Of a stretch of DNA of 64,000 nucleotides, positions 43,874-53,750 are shown one piece after another. The DNA lies in NCBI GenBank assembly GCA_030604405.1, contig JAUVVY010000019.1, positions 1-64,000 on the forward strand, given 5' to 3'. Below the pieces are notes generated by a model. The model was not told the origin of the DNA, did no database searches, and saw only the letters and a program-made list of their open reading frames with translations. A program made the translations under genes and the position numbers. Source of the stretch: a bacterium (GTDB lineage Bacteria; Armatimonadota; Zipacnadia; Zipacnadales; UBA11051). The stretch's first letter is position 1. Every line of letters starts with the position of its first letter.

Positions 43874-44887
43874 CTATGGCAGGAGCCTGCGCAAGTGGGT
43901 ACGAGCTTCGTCGCAGTGGTGGCAGAGCTCGAGGCCGTCAAGGCGGCCGCTTCTCAACTGCTCCCGAAGCCTGTGGAGCGGCTCTGAGTTCCAGATCTCC
44001 TCCAAAGTTTGCTCTGGCACTTTGCCCAGCCGCATGGTGCAGTCCATGTCATAGCAACAGGGCGCAACCTGCCCATCGGAGCACACCACAAGCGTCCGCC
44101 AGGGCCAAGCGCACGGGGTAGTGAAATACCAGGGGTCGGCGGCCGGCCTGTCAATCTGGCCCGCCCAGTTAGTGAATGGCTTGATGACGATTTGCACGTT
44201 CTGCGCGGAGTTGGTGTAACGCTCCCAGCGGGCCCGGAATGTCTCGATCTCCGCTGCAGTGTCGGCGGTCCGAATTATTTGCAGCCCGATGGTGGGCAAG
44301 TGCCTGGGTCGCGCGGCGTTGGCTTCCAGAAGGCACTCAACATTGTGCACCAGCATGTCCCACCTCTTACTGCCGTGCATGCTTCGGTAGATCATTTCGC
44401 TTGTCGCGTCCATCGCTATCCCCAGCCAGGTGAGCTTTGAGTCCAGCAGGGCCTCTACCTTGTCCTCGTCCAACAGCAGAGCATTGGTGCTGGTCGAGAG
44501 GCCACGCATGGGGTCACGCTGCTCGCCCAGCTTGCGCAGATTTGGCACGCGGCTGCCAATCTGTTCGATCATATCTATGATACGCGGGTGCATGAGCGGG
44601 TCCCCAAAGAAGTGTAAGATGACCAGCTCCAGCTCTTCCCGCTCGTCATGCCTGGCGAGTTCCTCAACCACCGGCTCGAATATCTCCGGTGGCATATCGC
44701 CCGCTTGACGCTTCATCTTGTCGCGGGGGCAGATGGGACAGCGCAGGTTGCAGCGGCTGGTAGTCTCCACAATGACAACCCGGGGGAAGCTGTCGGGCTT
44801 GAGCTTCTTCAGCCAGGTATAACCGCGCGCAGTCAGTGGAGCCAGGAGGCGACATATCGCGTTCTGCTGTTGCATATCGCCCGGCAT
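43874..44887 (-). CDS. radical SAM/SPASM domain protein
   Basis: This 337-residue protein starts, by my choice, at the ATG at 44887 with GGAGGA 8 nt upstream; the much longer open frame upstream is antisense noise over the next gene. The radical SAM cluster motif is CNLRCPIC (Cys46, 50, 53). A SPASM-type region near the C-terminus has PCCYDMDCTMRLGKVPEQ and a closing CHHCDEA. These proteins cleave S-adenosylmethionine to generate a radical and often modify peptides or sugars. No precursor peptide gene is evident next to it. It ends the minus-strand series from 48866. Confidence 0.88.
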   Translation of the reverse strand: MPGDMQQQNAICRLLAPLTARGYTWLKKLKPDSFPRVVIVETTSRCNLRCPICPRDKMKRQAGDMPPEIFEPVVEELARHDEREELELVILHFFGDPLMHPRIIDMIEQIGSRVPNLRKLGEQRDPMRGLSTSTNALLLDEDKVEALLDSKLTWLGIAMDATSEMIYRSMHGSKRWDMLVHNVECLLEANAARPRHLPTIGLQIIRTADTAAEIETFRARWERYTNSAQNVQIVIKPFTNWAGQIDRPAADPWYFTTPCAWPWRTLVVCSDGQVAPCCYDMDCTMRLGKVPEQTLEEIWNSEPLHRLREQLRSGRLDGLELCHHCDEARTHLRRLLP

Positions 44888-44987
44888 TGGTATGTTCCTC
44901 CGTCTTGCCGATGCCAGAGAGTTACCTACCACTGACATGCGTAGGTAACTGGGAGGCCGTGTGCCGGCGTGCGGTTGAGCAGATGCC

Positions 44988-46181
44988 TTACTCAGGGACA
45001 GTGACCTGCGGCGGGAAAATCCAGTCCAGGTATTTGCCAGCCACGTCGGCGGCCACAGTGTCATCTTCGTGGACATACAGGCGGAAGCGGAAACACAGCG
45101 AATGGCCTGCAGGCAGTGCATAGTCGCCGCGTTTGGCGGGGTCATCGGTGAAGTCGTGCAGGCCCCACTGGTTGGCGGTGAAAAGCCCGTATGAGCGCAC
45201 GTGCCAGGTAGTCGGATAGCGCAGATTGGTCGGATGGTCCATGATCGTGACGCCGCAGACCCGGCCCTCGACGGGGCCGTAGTAGTCAACCCATGGCGCC
45301 GACTTGCCCCAGTTTTCTGCCTCACCAATTGCGCCAAAGGCATTCTGGATGCTGCCGCCTTCGCGCTCCTCCATGCTTTCCTTAAGCCTAATCGAAACCG
45401 TGCCGGCTTCCTTTGTATCGCCGAAGAACACGCCGCCCTCAGTCGCGCTCCAGACCGTTGTGAAATCAAAAATGCGGGCGGTATCGGGCGTGTTGTAAAC
45501 CCTGATGAACGTGTGTTCTTCCAGGATCTTGGCACCTTTGTTGTCAACCCAGTCATTGGCGGCGTGGAGCTGAGCGAAGAGCGGCCCCTGGCTTTCGACG
45601 GTCAGCTCGCGGTTGACCGTGCGGCCATGGCCCTTTTCTTCGGACCAGTTATCTGTGCCGTTGACATCCCCCTGCGCCACCCAGATGCCCTTGTGGTGGA
45701 CATGGTCAGTGTCCTCTTTGGGCGGGAAGCTGACCTCGCGCGCAATGTCGAACCCGCCCGGGCCGATGACCGGGTAGCAAAACGGTCTGGCGATGCCCTC
45801 CCTGACAACATAGCTGGTAAACAGATCATTGCCCACGCAAATGTCCGCTTGCTCGTTTGCCTTGACGTTGACAGCAACACCGGCAGCCTCGCTCGCTTCC
45901 TCAGCGGCGCCGATGGCAAAAACAGCGGTTTCACCCGCGTCAAGATGCTCTATCTGCCATACCAGTTCTCCGGCGGATCCATCTGCGGTGGGCAGGGCGG
46001 AAGTGAGGCACTGGCTGGGGATTACTCCGCCCTCATTGCCATTCTCGTCAACCGGGCGCACAGTATGGGCGGACGTACAGCCGGCCAGATGGCATGGCAA
46101 GGACACAAACACATTGTTGCGCTGATGCGGGCCGGCGTTGACCTGAACGATATGCTTGCTGCAACCACAATCGCGGCACAT
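44988..46181 (-). CDS. DUF6807 (PmoA-like) family protein
   Basis: The product has 397 residues from the ATG at 46181 (GGAGG 7 nt upstream). A Cys-rich start, MCRDCGCSKHIVQVNAG, precedes the family body. That body includes FCYPVIGPGG, then DTDHVHHKGIWVAQGDVNG with TDNWSEEKGHG, and DHPTNLRYPTTWHVRSYGLF. The HVHHKG and WHVR histidine segments look like an active or metal site. These proteins occur in polysaccharide- and glycoside-degrading bacteria; the biochemical role is not established to my knowledge. It lies 100 bp upstream of the radical SAM gene. Confidence 0.82.
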   Translation of the reverse strand: MCRDCGCSKHIVQVNAGPHQRNNVFVSLPCHLAGCTSAHTVRPVDENGNEGGVIPSQCLTSALPTADGSAGELVWQIEHLDAGETAVFAIGAAEEASEAAGVAVNVKANEQADICVGNDLFTSYVVREGIARPFCYPVIGPGGFDIAREVSFPPKEDTDHVHHKGIWVAQGDVNGTDNWSEEKGHGRTVNRELTVESQGPLFAQLHAANDWVDNKGAKILEEHTFIRVYNTPDTARIFDFTTVWSATEGGVFFGDTKEAGTVSIRLKESMEEREGGSIQNAFGAIGEAENWGKSAPWVDYYGPVEGRVCGVTIMDHPTNLRYPTTWHVRSYGLFTANQWGLHDFTDDPAKRGDYALPAGHSLCFRFRLYVHEDDTVAADVAGKYLDWIFPPQVTVPE

Positions 46182-46314
46182 TTGTAGGCCTCCTGAACGG
46201 CGCGTATTCATGAATTATCTACGGCAAAGCGAAATCCGCAGACCGCTGCCCTATGCTATTCTCGGTGATGAGCGTGAGCACCTTCGTACAAGCGATGACG
46301 GCATTGCAGCAAAC

Positions 46315-47037
46315 TCAGGCCGGCCGTAAGAGCCGCATGATGTTATCGCGTGTCACTTTGGCGTAGTCGCTTTCGCTGAGCTTGCAGACCTGGATCTTGG
46401 CCAGCTCGATGGCGGGGTGTATCAACGGCCCATCGGAGCCGAATACTACGCGGTCGGCCCCAAGGCGCTGTATGGCTTCAGGTATTTTCCATGGCCGGTG
46501 ACAGTACGAAGAGTCAAGGCAAACAGCAGGATACGCCTCGGCCAGGATAATGAATTGCTCGGCGAGATCCTCATCATTGGGTGAGCCCAAGTGGGCGATG
46601 ATGAACTTAAGCTCACGGAAGTTTTCGGCGATTTCGCGCGCCAGCTTCAGGTTGAGAGCCATGTCTATGAGCACCGGAGCTTGGCGGTCAATGCACATCT
46701 CCAATAGCGGCGCCAGCAGCTCGACGGAGGGCTCCTGCATCTCCCCGCAGTGTAGCTTCAGCCCGCGCATGCCATCTTCGTCAAAACACCGCTGAAGTTC
46801 ATCCAGTGCCCCCTGACCTTCCTCAGGGATTACATGGGCGAACGGTATGAAACGGTCCGGCGCGGCTTCGTAGCAGTCCATTGTCAGTTCGTTCGATGGA
46901 CGAGAGGGCAGGCATATCGAAAAGATCACCGACTTGTCAATGCCCGCCTCCTCCATGCACTGGATGATTTGACTTGGGCGGAATTCTCGCATATATTTGT
47001 CTCCACCCTTGACGTGCACATGACAATCAACGATCAT
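46315..47037 (-). CDS. amidohydrolase-family TIM-barrel hydrolase
   Basis: The 240-residue protein is a small amidohydrolase_2-type enzyme. Metal-ligand motif VDCHVHV (His6, His8) is followed by GMRGLKLHCGE, FIIAHLGSP and VVFGSDGPL at the positions expected for the remaining His and Asp ligands. The family includes decarboxylases and lactonases acting on small carboxylates. The neighbours (DUF6807, DUF2079, radical SAM on the same strand) do not define the substrate. The ATG at 47037 has only a weak GGCGGTG upstream. Confidence 0.88.
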   Translation of the reverse strand: MIVDCHVHVKGGDKYMREFRPSQIIQCMEEAGIDKSVIFSICLPSRPSNELTMDCYEAAPDRFIPFAHVIPEEGQGALDELQRCFDEDGMRGLKLHCGEMQEPSVELLAPLLEMCIDRQAPVLIDMALNLKLAREIAENFRELKFIIAHLGSPNDEDLAEQFIILAEAYPAVCLDSSYCHRPWKIPEAIQRLGADRVVFGSDGPLIHPAIELAKIQVCKLSESDYAKVTRDNIMRLLRPA

Positions 47038-47135
47038 GATTCACCGCCCTTGAGTTCGGCCGACAGCTTGCCTCGCCGACCAATGTCGCATATATTTATT
47101 GTTTTGTGGGTGCCGCATGCTCGGCCACCGGAGAG

Positions 47136-48866
47136 TTATTCGGACTTGGAGTGTGTCCGTCCTTGATGGACGGCAGGGCCCATGCGCGCCACGTACACAC
47201 CGTCCCTGGCGAAGATAAGCTGGTAGCCGTAAGGTTCTTCTCCGGCCAAGAGTGCCCTTATGACTCCATCCCAATGCCGCAGATGGTGTCTGCTGCGGCT
47301 GGTGCCATCATTGAGCAAGTGCTGCCGGATCTGGTTGTCCCATAGTATCAACAGGTATTCCGAATATGGCTGCTCGTCAGCGTGCCAGAACGGTGCCGGC
47401 CGCAGGGCCTCTCGCTTGTACACATGGCTCATCAGGTTCGCACTGACTGTAAGCGGGACCTCGTCCGGCACCAGCTCGATAGCCTGTTTGATCGTGTCGA
47501 GGTTGGCCGGCTTTTGAAAACTGGCCGGGTGCAACCACACAGGGCACGCACCCAGGCCAAGACATAAAGCCAGCGCTGCCATCTGTATGGGCAAAGCCCG
47601 GGACCGCTGTCCCGAACGGCGCAGGAGCATATCTTGGAAACGCCGGATGCCATGGGCTGCGGCCAGCGCAAGCACCGGTCCGAATAGACTGGCATCCCAC
47701 AAGTGCAATGTGAAGCGATTCTCCATCACCAACAGGAGCGCCAGGTGCGGAACTGCAAGCAGGCTGTAGGCGCTTAGGAGCGGCAGTACGCCACCCCATG
47801 TCAGCAGCATGAGATAGACATGGGCCAGTTGTTTGATACCGATATGACGGGCCACAACCAGCGGATGGGTGAACATATAGCCAACAGCGGCGCCGATTGT
47901 TTCTTGGCCGAAAAGTACGTGGACGATCTCCGTGGAGCTGCCAGTCGAGAAGTGCGGAATAACAGCCTTCAGGGAAAGTATGCCCCAGCCCACTGCTACG
48001 ATGGCCGGTATCGCCACCCACGACCACCGCCGGCGTGAGAATAGGGCTGCCGCCGCCAGCACGAAGCAGGTAATCGCCATCGACTCCTTTATCGTGAGTA
48101 GCACGATGAACCATAGTATGTAGAGGCCGAAGCGTTGACGCAAAAAGTAATGAAGCGTCAGAGCCAGCGGCAGGGGCGCGAGGTTCATCTCATGGAACTC
48201 CGGCGTCGCCTGCGACATGACCACCGGATTGAATAGATATGCGGCGGTTATGACCACTGACGGCCCCGGCTCCAGCCAATTTCGAGCAATTTGATAAACG
48301 ACAAATGCCGAGGCGGCAATGCAGACGATGACCAGGACAATCATGGGCCAGTAGCCGGGCACCAGCAGATAGATCAGATACGACACAAACAATATGGGTG
48401 AGTTGTGCATGGAGAAATGTGAGCCGAGTTCGCGGGCATTGTAGAAGAAACGGCCATGCTCGGTATTATATAGCGAATTCAGAAAGACGCCTGTGTCTAT
48501 TGCCAGGCCGCCCAGGTAGCGTACCTGCAGCCAAGCCACAAATACCATTGCCACGACAAAACCGGCCATTAGAAGCCATACAAATCGCCGTGCCCGGTGT
48601 TCAGACATCTCTCGCAGAGTGCCGAGCCAGTATAATAACGGCACTGCCAGGGCAACACTCACAAGCAAACCGATGCGGATCAAGTGCAGTACCGGGTGGG
48701 CAGTTGGCGTCACGAGAAACGGTAGGCTCATAATCAGCCCGAGTAACGGCAATGCTATATGCCAGCGGCCGCTCAACGCACTTGCCATTGCTGTGGTAAG
48801 CCTCCCACATAGCTGCTTGCTGGCTACAGAATTCCTTGGTCGCTGCATCAGTTCCTGCTTGCGCAT
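47136..48866 (-). CDS. DUF2079 polytopic membrane protein
   Basis: The 576-residue protein has about 12 membrane segments and the DUF2079 pattern: AIDTGVFLNSLYNTEHGRFF, SHFSMHNSPILF and PEFHEMNLAPL. A soluble C-terminal part follows. The first part resembles GT-C glycosyltransferases, in which acidic residues in the first outer loop are catalytic, but activity is unproven. It is the first gene of the minus-strand run ending at the radical SAM gene. It is divergent from the toroid protein gene with 224 bp between. Confidence 0.82.
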   Translation of the reverse strand: MRKQELMQRPRNSVASKQLCGRLTTAMASALSGRWHIALPLLGLIMSLPFLVTPTAHPVLHLIRIGLLVSVALAVPLLYWLGTLREMSEHRARRFVWLLMAGFVVAMVFVAWLQVRYLGGLAIDTGVFLNSLYNTEHGRFFYNARELGSHFSMHNSPILFVSYLIYLLVPGYWPMIVLVIVCIAASAFVVYQIARNWLEPGPSVVITAAYLFNPVVMSQATPEFHEMNLAPLPLALTLHYFLRQRFGLYILWFIVLLTIKESMAITCFVLAAAALFSRRRWSWVAIPAIVAVGWGILSLKAVIPHFSTGSSTEIVHVLFGQETIGAAVGYMFTHPLVVARHIGIKQLAHVYLMLLTWGGVLPLLSAYSLLAVPHLALLLVMENRFTLHLWDASLFGPVLALAAAHGIRRFQDMLLRRSGQRSRALPIQMAALALCLGLGACPVWLHPASFQKPANLDTIKQAIELVPDEVPLTVSANLMSHVYKREALRPAPFWHADEQPYSEYLLILWDNQIRQHLLNDGTSRSRHHLRHWDGVIRALLAGEEPYGYQLIFARDGVYVARMGPAVHQGRTHSKSE

Positions 48867-49090
48867 GATGTTTGTCGGCGAGCACCAGCGACTTGAAGCA
48901 GAATATCTGCCAGCTCTTGCGAAGGAGATTCACAGGTGCACAGAGAATATGGTGGGCGAGTGCGGAACTGATATTGATAAGCGCAGACGTTATGGTCTCG
49001 GTGACATAGGCTGCTTTGGCTGTGGCTGGATGCCTGCAGCCAGTCAGCGGGCGGAAATGCGCCGTGGGATGTGCCAACAGGAGATAGATC

Positions 49091-50092
49091 ATGGATCTAC
49101 GTCAGTGTCGGCAAGCGATTGTCGGCGGGCTAAAGTGGATTATCGGTCAGCAGAGTCCCGACGGGACATTCCGGCCCGTGGAGTTCGGACTGTGCGGATA
49201 TCACAAGACAATCTATATGCTGTCGCTTGTGGCGCAGACGGAGCGGGCCACGCGGCTGTGTGCATGGATTGAAGCGAATGTACTGGACGATGACGGCGAT
49301 TTTGCGGACCCCCACGGCCGGCAGGGACCGATGAAGACTTTCTATAGCTACCCCAACGCATGGCTGGCGATGGGCGCACATCGGCTTGAGCTGTACAACA
49401 TATCATATCGGGCACTGGATTTCTTGACCTCACTCCAGCACCCTGCAACCGGAGGCTTCTTGAGCGCCGGCCCAGCGGCCGGCCTCGAGGACCGGCAGGA
49501 TATGGTGACCACAGCAACCGCCGGTCTGGCCTGCCTGCAGCTCGGCGCGCTCGATGCCGCGCAGCGGGCCGGGGCGTTTCTCGTCAATGTGTTTGAGGCC
49601 CAGCCACGGGCCCAGACAAAACTGTACTTCTACGTGGAGAAAACCAACCAGTTTGTTACCGAATACGAGGACGAAGAGGCGGCTGCGCACGCCCTGACGC
49701 TCAACCGTCCCGGCCAGTGGTACTTCGTGCCCGGACTGGCCGCATGTTTTCTGACCAAGCTGTATGAAGCCAGCGGCGAGGACACGTTCTTGACCGCGGC
49801 GCAAAGCTACGTGCAATTCGCTGACTCCTCAGGCGAAGACAGGTATGGCGAGGCCCGCAGCGGATTCCTCGGTCTGGCCGCTGCGCTGCTTTACTCCGCC
49901 ACCGATGTCAACAACTATGCCAACATAGCCGAGACGGTCGCAGACAATATCATCGCCGCCCAGATGGGCAACGGGAGCTGGGCCGAGGCCTCGATGGGTT
50001 ACGAGCCGCCGGCGCCGATACTTGATGCCACCGCTGAGAATGTGATCCTGCTAACCGGCCTCCTGCAAGCTCTGGGCGGCCAGGAGTATTAG
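49091..50092 (+). CDS. alpha/alpha-toroid (prenyltransferase/terpene cyclase-like) protein
   Basis: The 333-residue protein is built from repeated helical pairs (for example WIIGQQSPDGTFRPVEFG, ALDFLTSLQHPATGGFLSAG and IIAAQMGNGSWAEAS). These Q-x-G-F/W repeats are typical of squalene-cyclase-like or glycan-processing toroids. The DxDD catalytic motif of class II terpene cyclases is not obvious. A role in carbohydrate handling is as likely, since the neighbours are a sugar dehydrogenase and hydrolases. The start has CAGGAG about 8 nt upstream, and no signal peptide is seen. Confidence 0.7.
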   Translation: MDLRQCRQAIVGGLKWIIGQQSPDGTFRPVEFGLCGYHKTIYMLSLVAQTERATRLCAWIEANVLDDDGDFADPHGRQGPMKTFYSYPNAWLAMGAHRLELYNISYRALDFLTSLQHPATGGFLSAGPAAGLEDRQDMVTTATAGLACLQLGALDAAQRAGAFLVNVFEAQPRAQTKLYFYVEKTNQFVTEYEDEEAAAHALTLNRPGQWYFVPGLAACFLTKLYEASGEDTFLTAAQSYVQFADSSGEDRYGEARSGFLGLAAALLYSATDVNNYANIAETVADNIIAAQMGNGSWAEASMGYEPPAPILDATAENVILLTGLLQALGGQEY

Positions 50093-50210
50093 GCCCGGTA
50101 GAGTAACTCGCCGTGCACAGCGTCTGATGACCGCGAAGGATTTTGCATGACGCATGTAGAAAATATGAGCGCAGCAATAAGATGATTTTTGTCCGAAGGG
50201 AGTCTTTGCG

Positions 50211-51323
50211 ATGGGAACCGCCAAGAACGAAATAGTAGGATGGGGGATAATCGGCTGCGGGGTCATCGGCCCCTGGCATGCTAAGGCTGTCCAGCTAGTC
50301 GAGGGGGCCAGGATGGTGGCCTGCTGTGACGTGATACGCGAAATGGCCGAGAAATGTGCTGAAGAATTTGGTGACGGCGATACGGCTGTCTATACAGATT
50401 TGGAAAAGATGTTGGCCGATTCTAATGTGGATGCTGTCTCGATCTGCACTCCCAGCGGCATGCACGCCGATAACGGCATTATTGCCGCACAAGCCGGCAA
50501 GCATATTCTGTGCGAAAAGCCGATGGACGTGACGCTGCAAAAGATTGATGCACTCATCGAGGCCTGCGAGGAAAACAACGTGAAGCTGGCCGGAGTATTT
50601 CAGCGCAGAACCTACGAGACATCCAAGCAAGTACGTGAGGCAGTGCAAAGCGGGAAACTGGGCAAGCTCGTGGTCGGCGACTCGTATCAGAAATACTTCC
50701 GCTCGCACGAATACTACGCCAGCGGCGATTGGCGCGCGACCTGGGAACTCGACGGCGGCGGCGCCTTGATGAACCAGGGCGTGCATGGCATTGACCTGCT
50801 GCTTTACATTATGGGCGACATCCGTCGGCTCAACGCCCGCTGCCGCACACTGGTGCGTAACATTGCCGTCGAAGACACGGCCATCGCCACGGTGGAGTTC
50901 GTCAACGGTGCCCTCGGCGTAATCGAGGGGACCACCTCTGTCACCCCGGGCATGGGCGGCAAGATCGAGATCTCCGGTGATGACGGCACCATTGTTATGG
51001 ACGGGGATAAGATTGCAGTGTGGGATGTTCCGGGCGAAGCAGACGTGGAACAAACCGAGCAGGCGACGGACGTAGGCTCTGCACGCGACCCGGCAGCCGG
51101 TCTTGACGTGGCGGGACATGTGCGGCACATCGCCGACCTCGTGGACGCTATATGGAACGATAGAGGACCGCAAATCCCCGGCCGCGAGGCGCGTCGGGCG
51201 GTCGAGGTCATCAAGGCCATCTACTTGTCCTCCCGCGGAGGTGGCGAGACCGTTGAACTGCCGCTGTCCTACGAGGACGACGGGCCGGGCATTGACGATC
51301 GCGGTCGCGACTGGGATTGGTAA
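50211..51323 (+). CDS. Gfo/Idh/MocA family oxidoreductase (second copy)
   Basis: The 370-residue protein has a Rossmann domain (VGWGIIGCGVIGPWHAKAV, VDAVSICTPSGMHADN), the catalytic-lysine motif CEKPMDVT, and a C-terminal domain with GGGALMNQGVHGIDLLLYIM (His expected to be catalytic). This is the standard layout of the family. It differs clearly from the dehydrogenase at 27302-28495, so the two are not recent duplicates. It ends with an acidic GPGIDDRGRDWDW tail. GAAGGGAG precedes the ATG. The substrate is unknown. Confidence 0.92.
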   Translation: MGTAKNEIVGWGIIGCGVIGPWHAKAVQLVEGARMVACCDVIREMAEKCAEEFGDGDTAVYTDLEKMLADSNVDAVSICTPSGMHADNGIIAAQAGKHILCEKPMDVTLQKIDALIEACEENNVKLAGVFQRRTYETSKQVREAVQSGKLGKLVVGDSYQKYFRSHEYYASGDWRATWELDGGGALMNQGVHGIDLLLYIMGDIRRLNARCRTLVRNIAVEDTAIATVEFVNGALGVIEGTTSVTPGMGGKIEISGDDGTIVMDGDKIAVWDVPGEADVEQTEQATDVGSARDPAAGLDVAGHVRHIADLVDAIWNDRGPQIPGREARRAVEVIKAIYLSSRGGGETVELPLSYEDDGPGIDDRGRDWDW

Positions 51324-51352
51324 GATACAGGGCACTATCTGCGAAATGACCG

Positions 51353-51381
51353 AAGGCAGGCCGGCAAGGGTCTGCCTTTTT
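51353..51381 (+). terminator. intrinsic terminator after the Gfo/Idh gene
   Basis: AAGGCAG / CTGCCTT form a 7-bp stem with a partly paired 12-nt loop, followed by TTTTTC. It lies 30 bp after the stop codon. Confidence 0.75.
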
Positions 51382-51505
51382 CTATACTTACACTTATCCA
51401 CACACAGCACGACGGCATGCCCACAAACGCCCGCTGGCACGGGGCAGGTCACAGGGCGACAGATAGAGAAAACTGAGCAAGTCGAAGTGTTGAAGGATGG
51501 TGCTG

Positions 51506-52642
51506 ATGAGCCAAGTAATCGAACTGCTCAGAGCGATGGTAGCCACACCCAGCGTTAGCTGCGGCCTGTGTGGAGAGGCTGACGCCACACACGGTGAGAG
51601 CCGCATGGTGGAGTTGATTGCGGATTTCTGGGATCGCCATCACATAGATTACGAAATTCAGCCGGTTCAGCCAGACCGTGAGAACATCATCGCCCGTGTC
51701 GAGGGCGGAAGCGGGCCATCGCTGCTGCTGGAAGCGCACACCGATACCGTCGCAATCGAGAATATGGAGATCGCCCCCTTCGATCCCGTAGTGAAGGACG
51801 GGCGCGTCTATGGCCGCGGCTCGTGTGACGATAAGGCCTCCCTGGCGGCGATGATGATAGGTCTGAGCAACGCCGCGGAAAAGGACTTGGCCGGCACTGT
51901 GACCATGGCGGCAACGGCTGATGAAGAATATGGGTTCGGCGGCGCCCGCAAGCTTGTGGCATCGGGCTTCATGGCCGATGGGGCAGTAGTGGGCGAGCCG
52001 ACCTGTCTGCAGCTTGTGATCGCGCACAAAGGAGCATGTCGGCTCAAGGTATCCAGCTACGGCAGCGCCGCCCACAGCAGCCAGCCACATAAGGGCGAGA
52101 ATGCGATCTACGCGATGGCCGAAATAGTGCGGGTATTGCACGACTATGCCGACGCGCTTTATGAGCGGCCTGAGCATCCTCTGGTCGGCGGGCCAACTTG
52201 CTGCGTTGGGATGATCTGCGGCGGGCAAGCGCCCAATATCGTCCCCGACCGGTGTGAGATCTTCGTTGATCGGCGGATGATACCCGGCGAGGATGCGGCC
52301 ACCGTGAAAGAGGAGGTCACAAACGCCATCGCCGTGGCAGTCGCTGATGAGGTCAACTGGTGCATCGAGCTGTCGCTGGCAGGCTACCCCCTCGAGACCG
52401 ACCCGGAGTGCCGGATTGCATTGCGGGCACGCGAAGCAATCGCCGCAGTGACAGGAGATACGACTCTGGCAGGCGTACAGTACGGGACCGATGCCAGCGC
52501 GTTTTCCCTGAGCGGAATCCCCTCGGTTGTGGTGGGCCCAGGGAGCATCGAGCAGGCCCACACCGCCGTTGAATACGTGGATATTGACCAGGTCGAAAAA
52601 GCCGCCCTTATCTACGAGAAAATCTGCACATCTCTCGCGTAG
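51506..52642 (+). CDS. M20 family metallopeptidase/deacylase (ArgE/DapE type)
   Basis: The 378-residue dinuclear zinc hydrolase has metal motifs LLEAHTDTV, GRGSCDDKASLA, DEEYGFGGARK and the late QYGTDASAF plus EQAHTAVE. A dimerisation domain lies between (AAHSSQPHKGENAIYAM). ArgE, DapE and peptidase T-like enzymes share these features, so the substrate is an N-acyl amino acid or a peptide. I use the ATG at 51506, near GAAGGATGG; an ATG at 51497 lies in frame. It is convergent with nfo. Confidence 0.9.
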   Translation: MSQVIELLRAMVATPSVSCGLCGEADATHGESRMVELIADFWDRHHIDYEIQPVQPDRENIIARVEGGSGPSLLLEAHTDTVAIENMEIAPFDPVVKDGRVYGRGSCDDKASLAAMMIGLSNAAEKDLAGTVTMAATADEEYGFGGARKLVASGFMADGAVVGEPTCLQLVIAHKGACRLKVSSYGSAAHSSQPHKGENAIYAMAEIVRVLHDYADALYERPEHPLVGGPTCCVGMICGGQAPNIVPDRCEIFVDRRMIPGEDAATVKEEVTNAIAVAVADEVNWCIELSLAGYPLETDPECRIALRAREAIAAVTGDTTLAGVQYGTDASAFSLSGIPSVVVGPGSIEQAHTAVEYVDIDQVEKAALIYEKICTSLA

Positions 52643-52690
52643 GTCGGGCTGCGAACCTGGTTGTGATGGCTGGCCTGTAACAGCGTCGGG

Positions 52691-53605
52691 CTAGAAAGTT
52701 CGACCTACGGGTTGATGAATAATGCGGATCAGGAGCGGCGGCAGCGGCGGACGCAAATCCTTGGGGATGATCCGGCGGACGCGGCGCAGGTTGCTCAGGT
52801 CATCGGCCAGGTCGTCGCCCGGGATCTTAGGCGTCTCCATGATGAATGGCAGATGGCGGAGCCGAGGCTCGGAGAAGATGACCTGGAAGCCTTCGCGGCC
52901 GATGTGGCCCCTGCCGATGTCCTCGTGGCGGTCAACTCTGGAGCCGAGGGCGGATCTGGAGTCATTCAGATGAATCAGCTTGACGAGGTCGAGGCCGAAT
53001 GCGGACTCTGCCTCTTGTAGCATCTCGTCGAGGCCGTCAGGGGTGTTGATGGCATATCCGGCAGCGAAGGCGTGGGCGGTATCAAGGCAGACCCCGATGC
53101 GTTCGGGCGTGGCCTCGGCGATGATCTCTCCGATCTCCGCCATCGTGCGGCCGACCACGCTACCCTGACCGGCACAGTTTTCGAGAATGACCAGCGATGG
53201 GCCGTCGGTGCGGTCACGCGCCTGCCTGATGGCCTTGATGACGCGCTTTAGTCCCTTTACCGGGTCCTGCCCTCCGGCGCTGCCCAGATGTAATACTACA
53301 CCCAGGGCCTGCCAGCGGTTGGCGATATTGAGTTCCTGGGCCAGGACAGATACGCCTTTTTGCCAGAGGTTCCTGTCCGCCGAGGCAAGGTTCAGCAGGT
53401 AGGGAGCATGGGTGAACACCGGGCGGATATCTGCCTGCTGGCAGCCGGCAACGAAGGCGGCGTCTTCTTCGGGATTCGACTTACGACGCATCCATGTCGA
53501 GGGCGCGGCGGAGAACACCTGCATTGTCTGACAGCGTCGCTGTCGGGCTGCCTCAAGTGCTCTGTGCATCCCGCCGCCGATTGAGACGTGAAAACCTATC
53601 CGCAC
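52691..53605 (-). CDS. nfo: endonuclease IV
   Basis: The product has 304 residues from the GTG at 53605, where the family N-terminus (RIGFHVSIGGGM) begins. It is an AP endonuclease TIM barrel with three zinc ions. Landmarks: FTHAPYLLNLASAD, LVILENCAGQGS, IGVCLDTAHAFAAGY, LIHLNDSRSALGSRVDRHED with IGRGHIG, and FIMETP. A longer frame to 53695 exists but reads into low-similarity sequence. The ribosome-binding site (AGGAAGG) is rather far upstream. Confidence 0.95.
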   Translation of the reverse strand: MRIGFHVSIGGGMHRALEAARQRRCQTMQVFSAAPSTWMRRKSNPEEDAAFVAGCQQADIRPVFTHAPYLLNLASADRNLWQKGVSVLAQELNIANRWQALGVVLHLGSAGGQDPVKGLKRVIKAIRQARDRTDGPSLVILENCAGQGSVVGRTMAEIGEIIAEATPERIGVCLDTAHAFAAGYAINTPDGLDEMLQEAESAFGLDLVKLIHLNDSRSALGSRVDRHEDIGRGHIGREGFQVIFSEPRLRHLPFIMETPKIPGDDLADDLSNLRRVRRIIPKDLRPPLPPLLIRIIHQPVGRTF

Positions 53606-53750
53606 TGGCCGCGCCGACCTTCCTGTGCGTGGCTCAGAATCTGCTCGCAGTTCATCTCGCCGAGGCCCAGTGCTCGCGGCCCGCGCTGGGCCCACCTCCC
53701 AACACGGCTACGTGCTTGAGCGTCTTCACATGTTCACTCCTTGCCCAGAT

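Noticed and set aside
44888-45556. N-terminal extension of the radical SAM frame to about 560 residues
   Set aside because: The extra 223 residues are Arg/Ser/Pro-rich noise antisense to the frame of the DUF6807 gene, and a strong ribosome-binding site marks the ATG at 44887.
48619-49272. 217-residue frame overlapping the DUF2079 and toroid genes
   Set aside because: It overlaps two well-supported genes, has no recognisable motif and lacks a ribosome-binding site.
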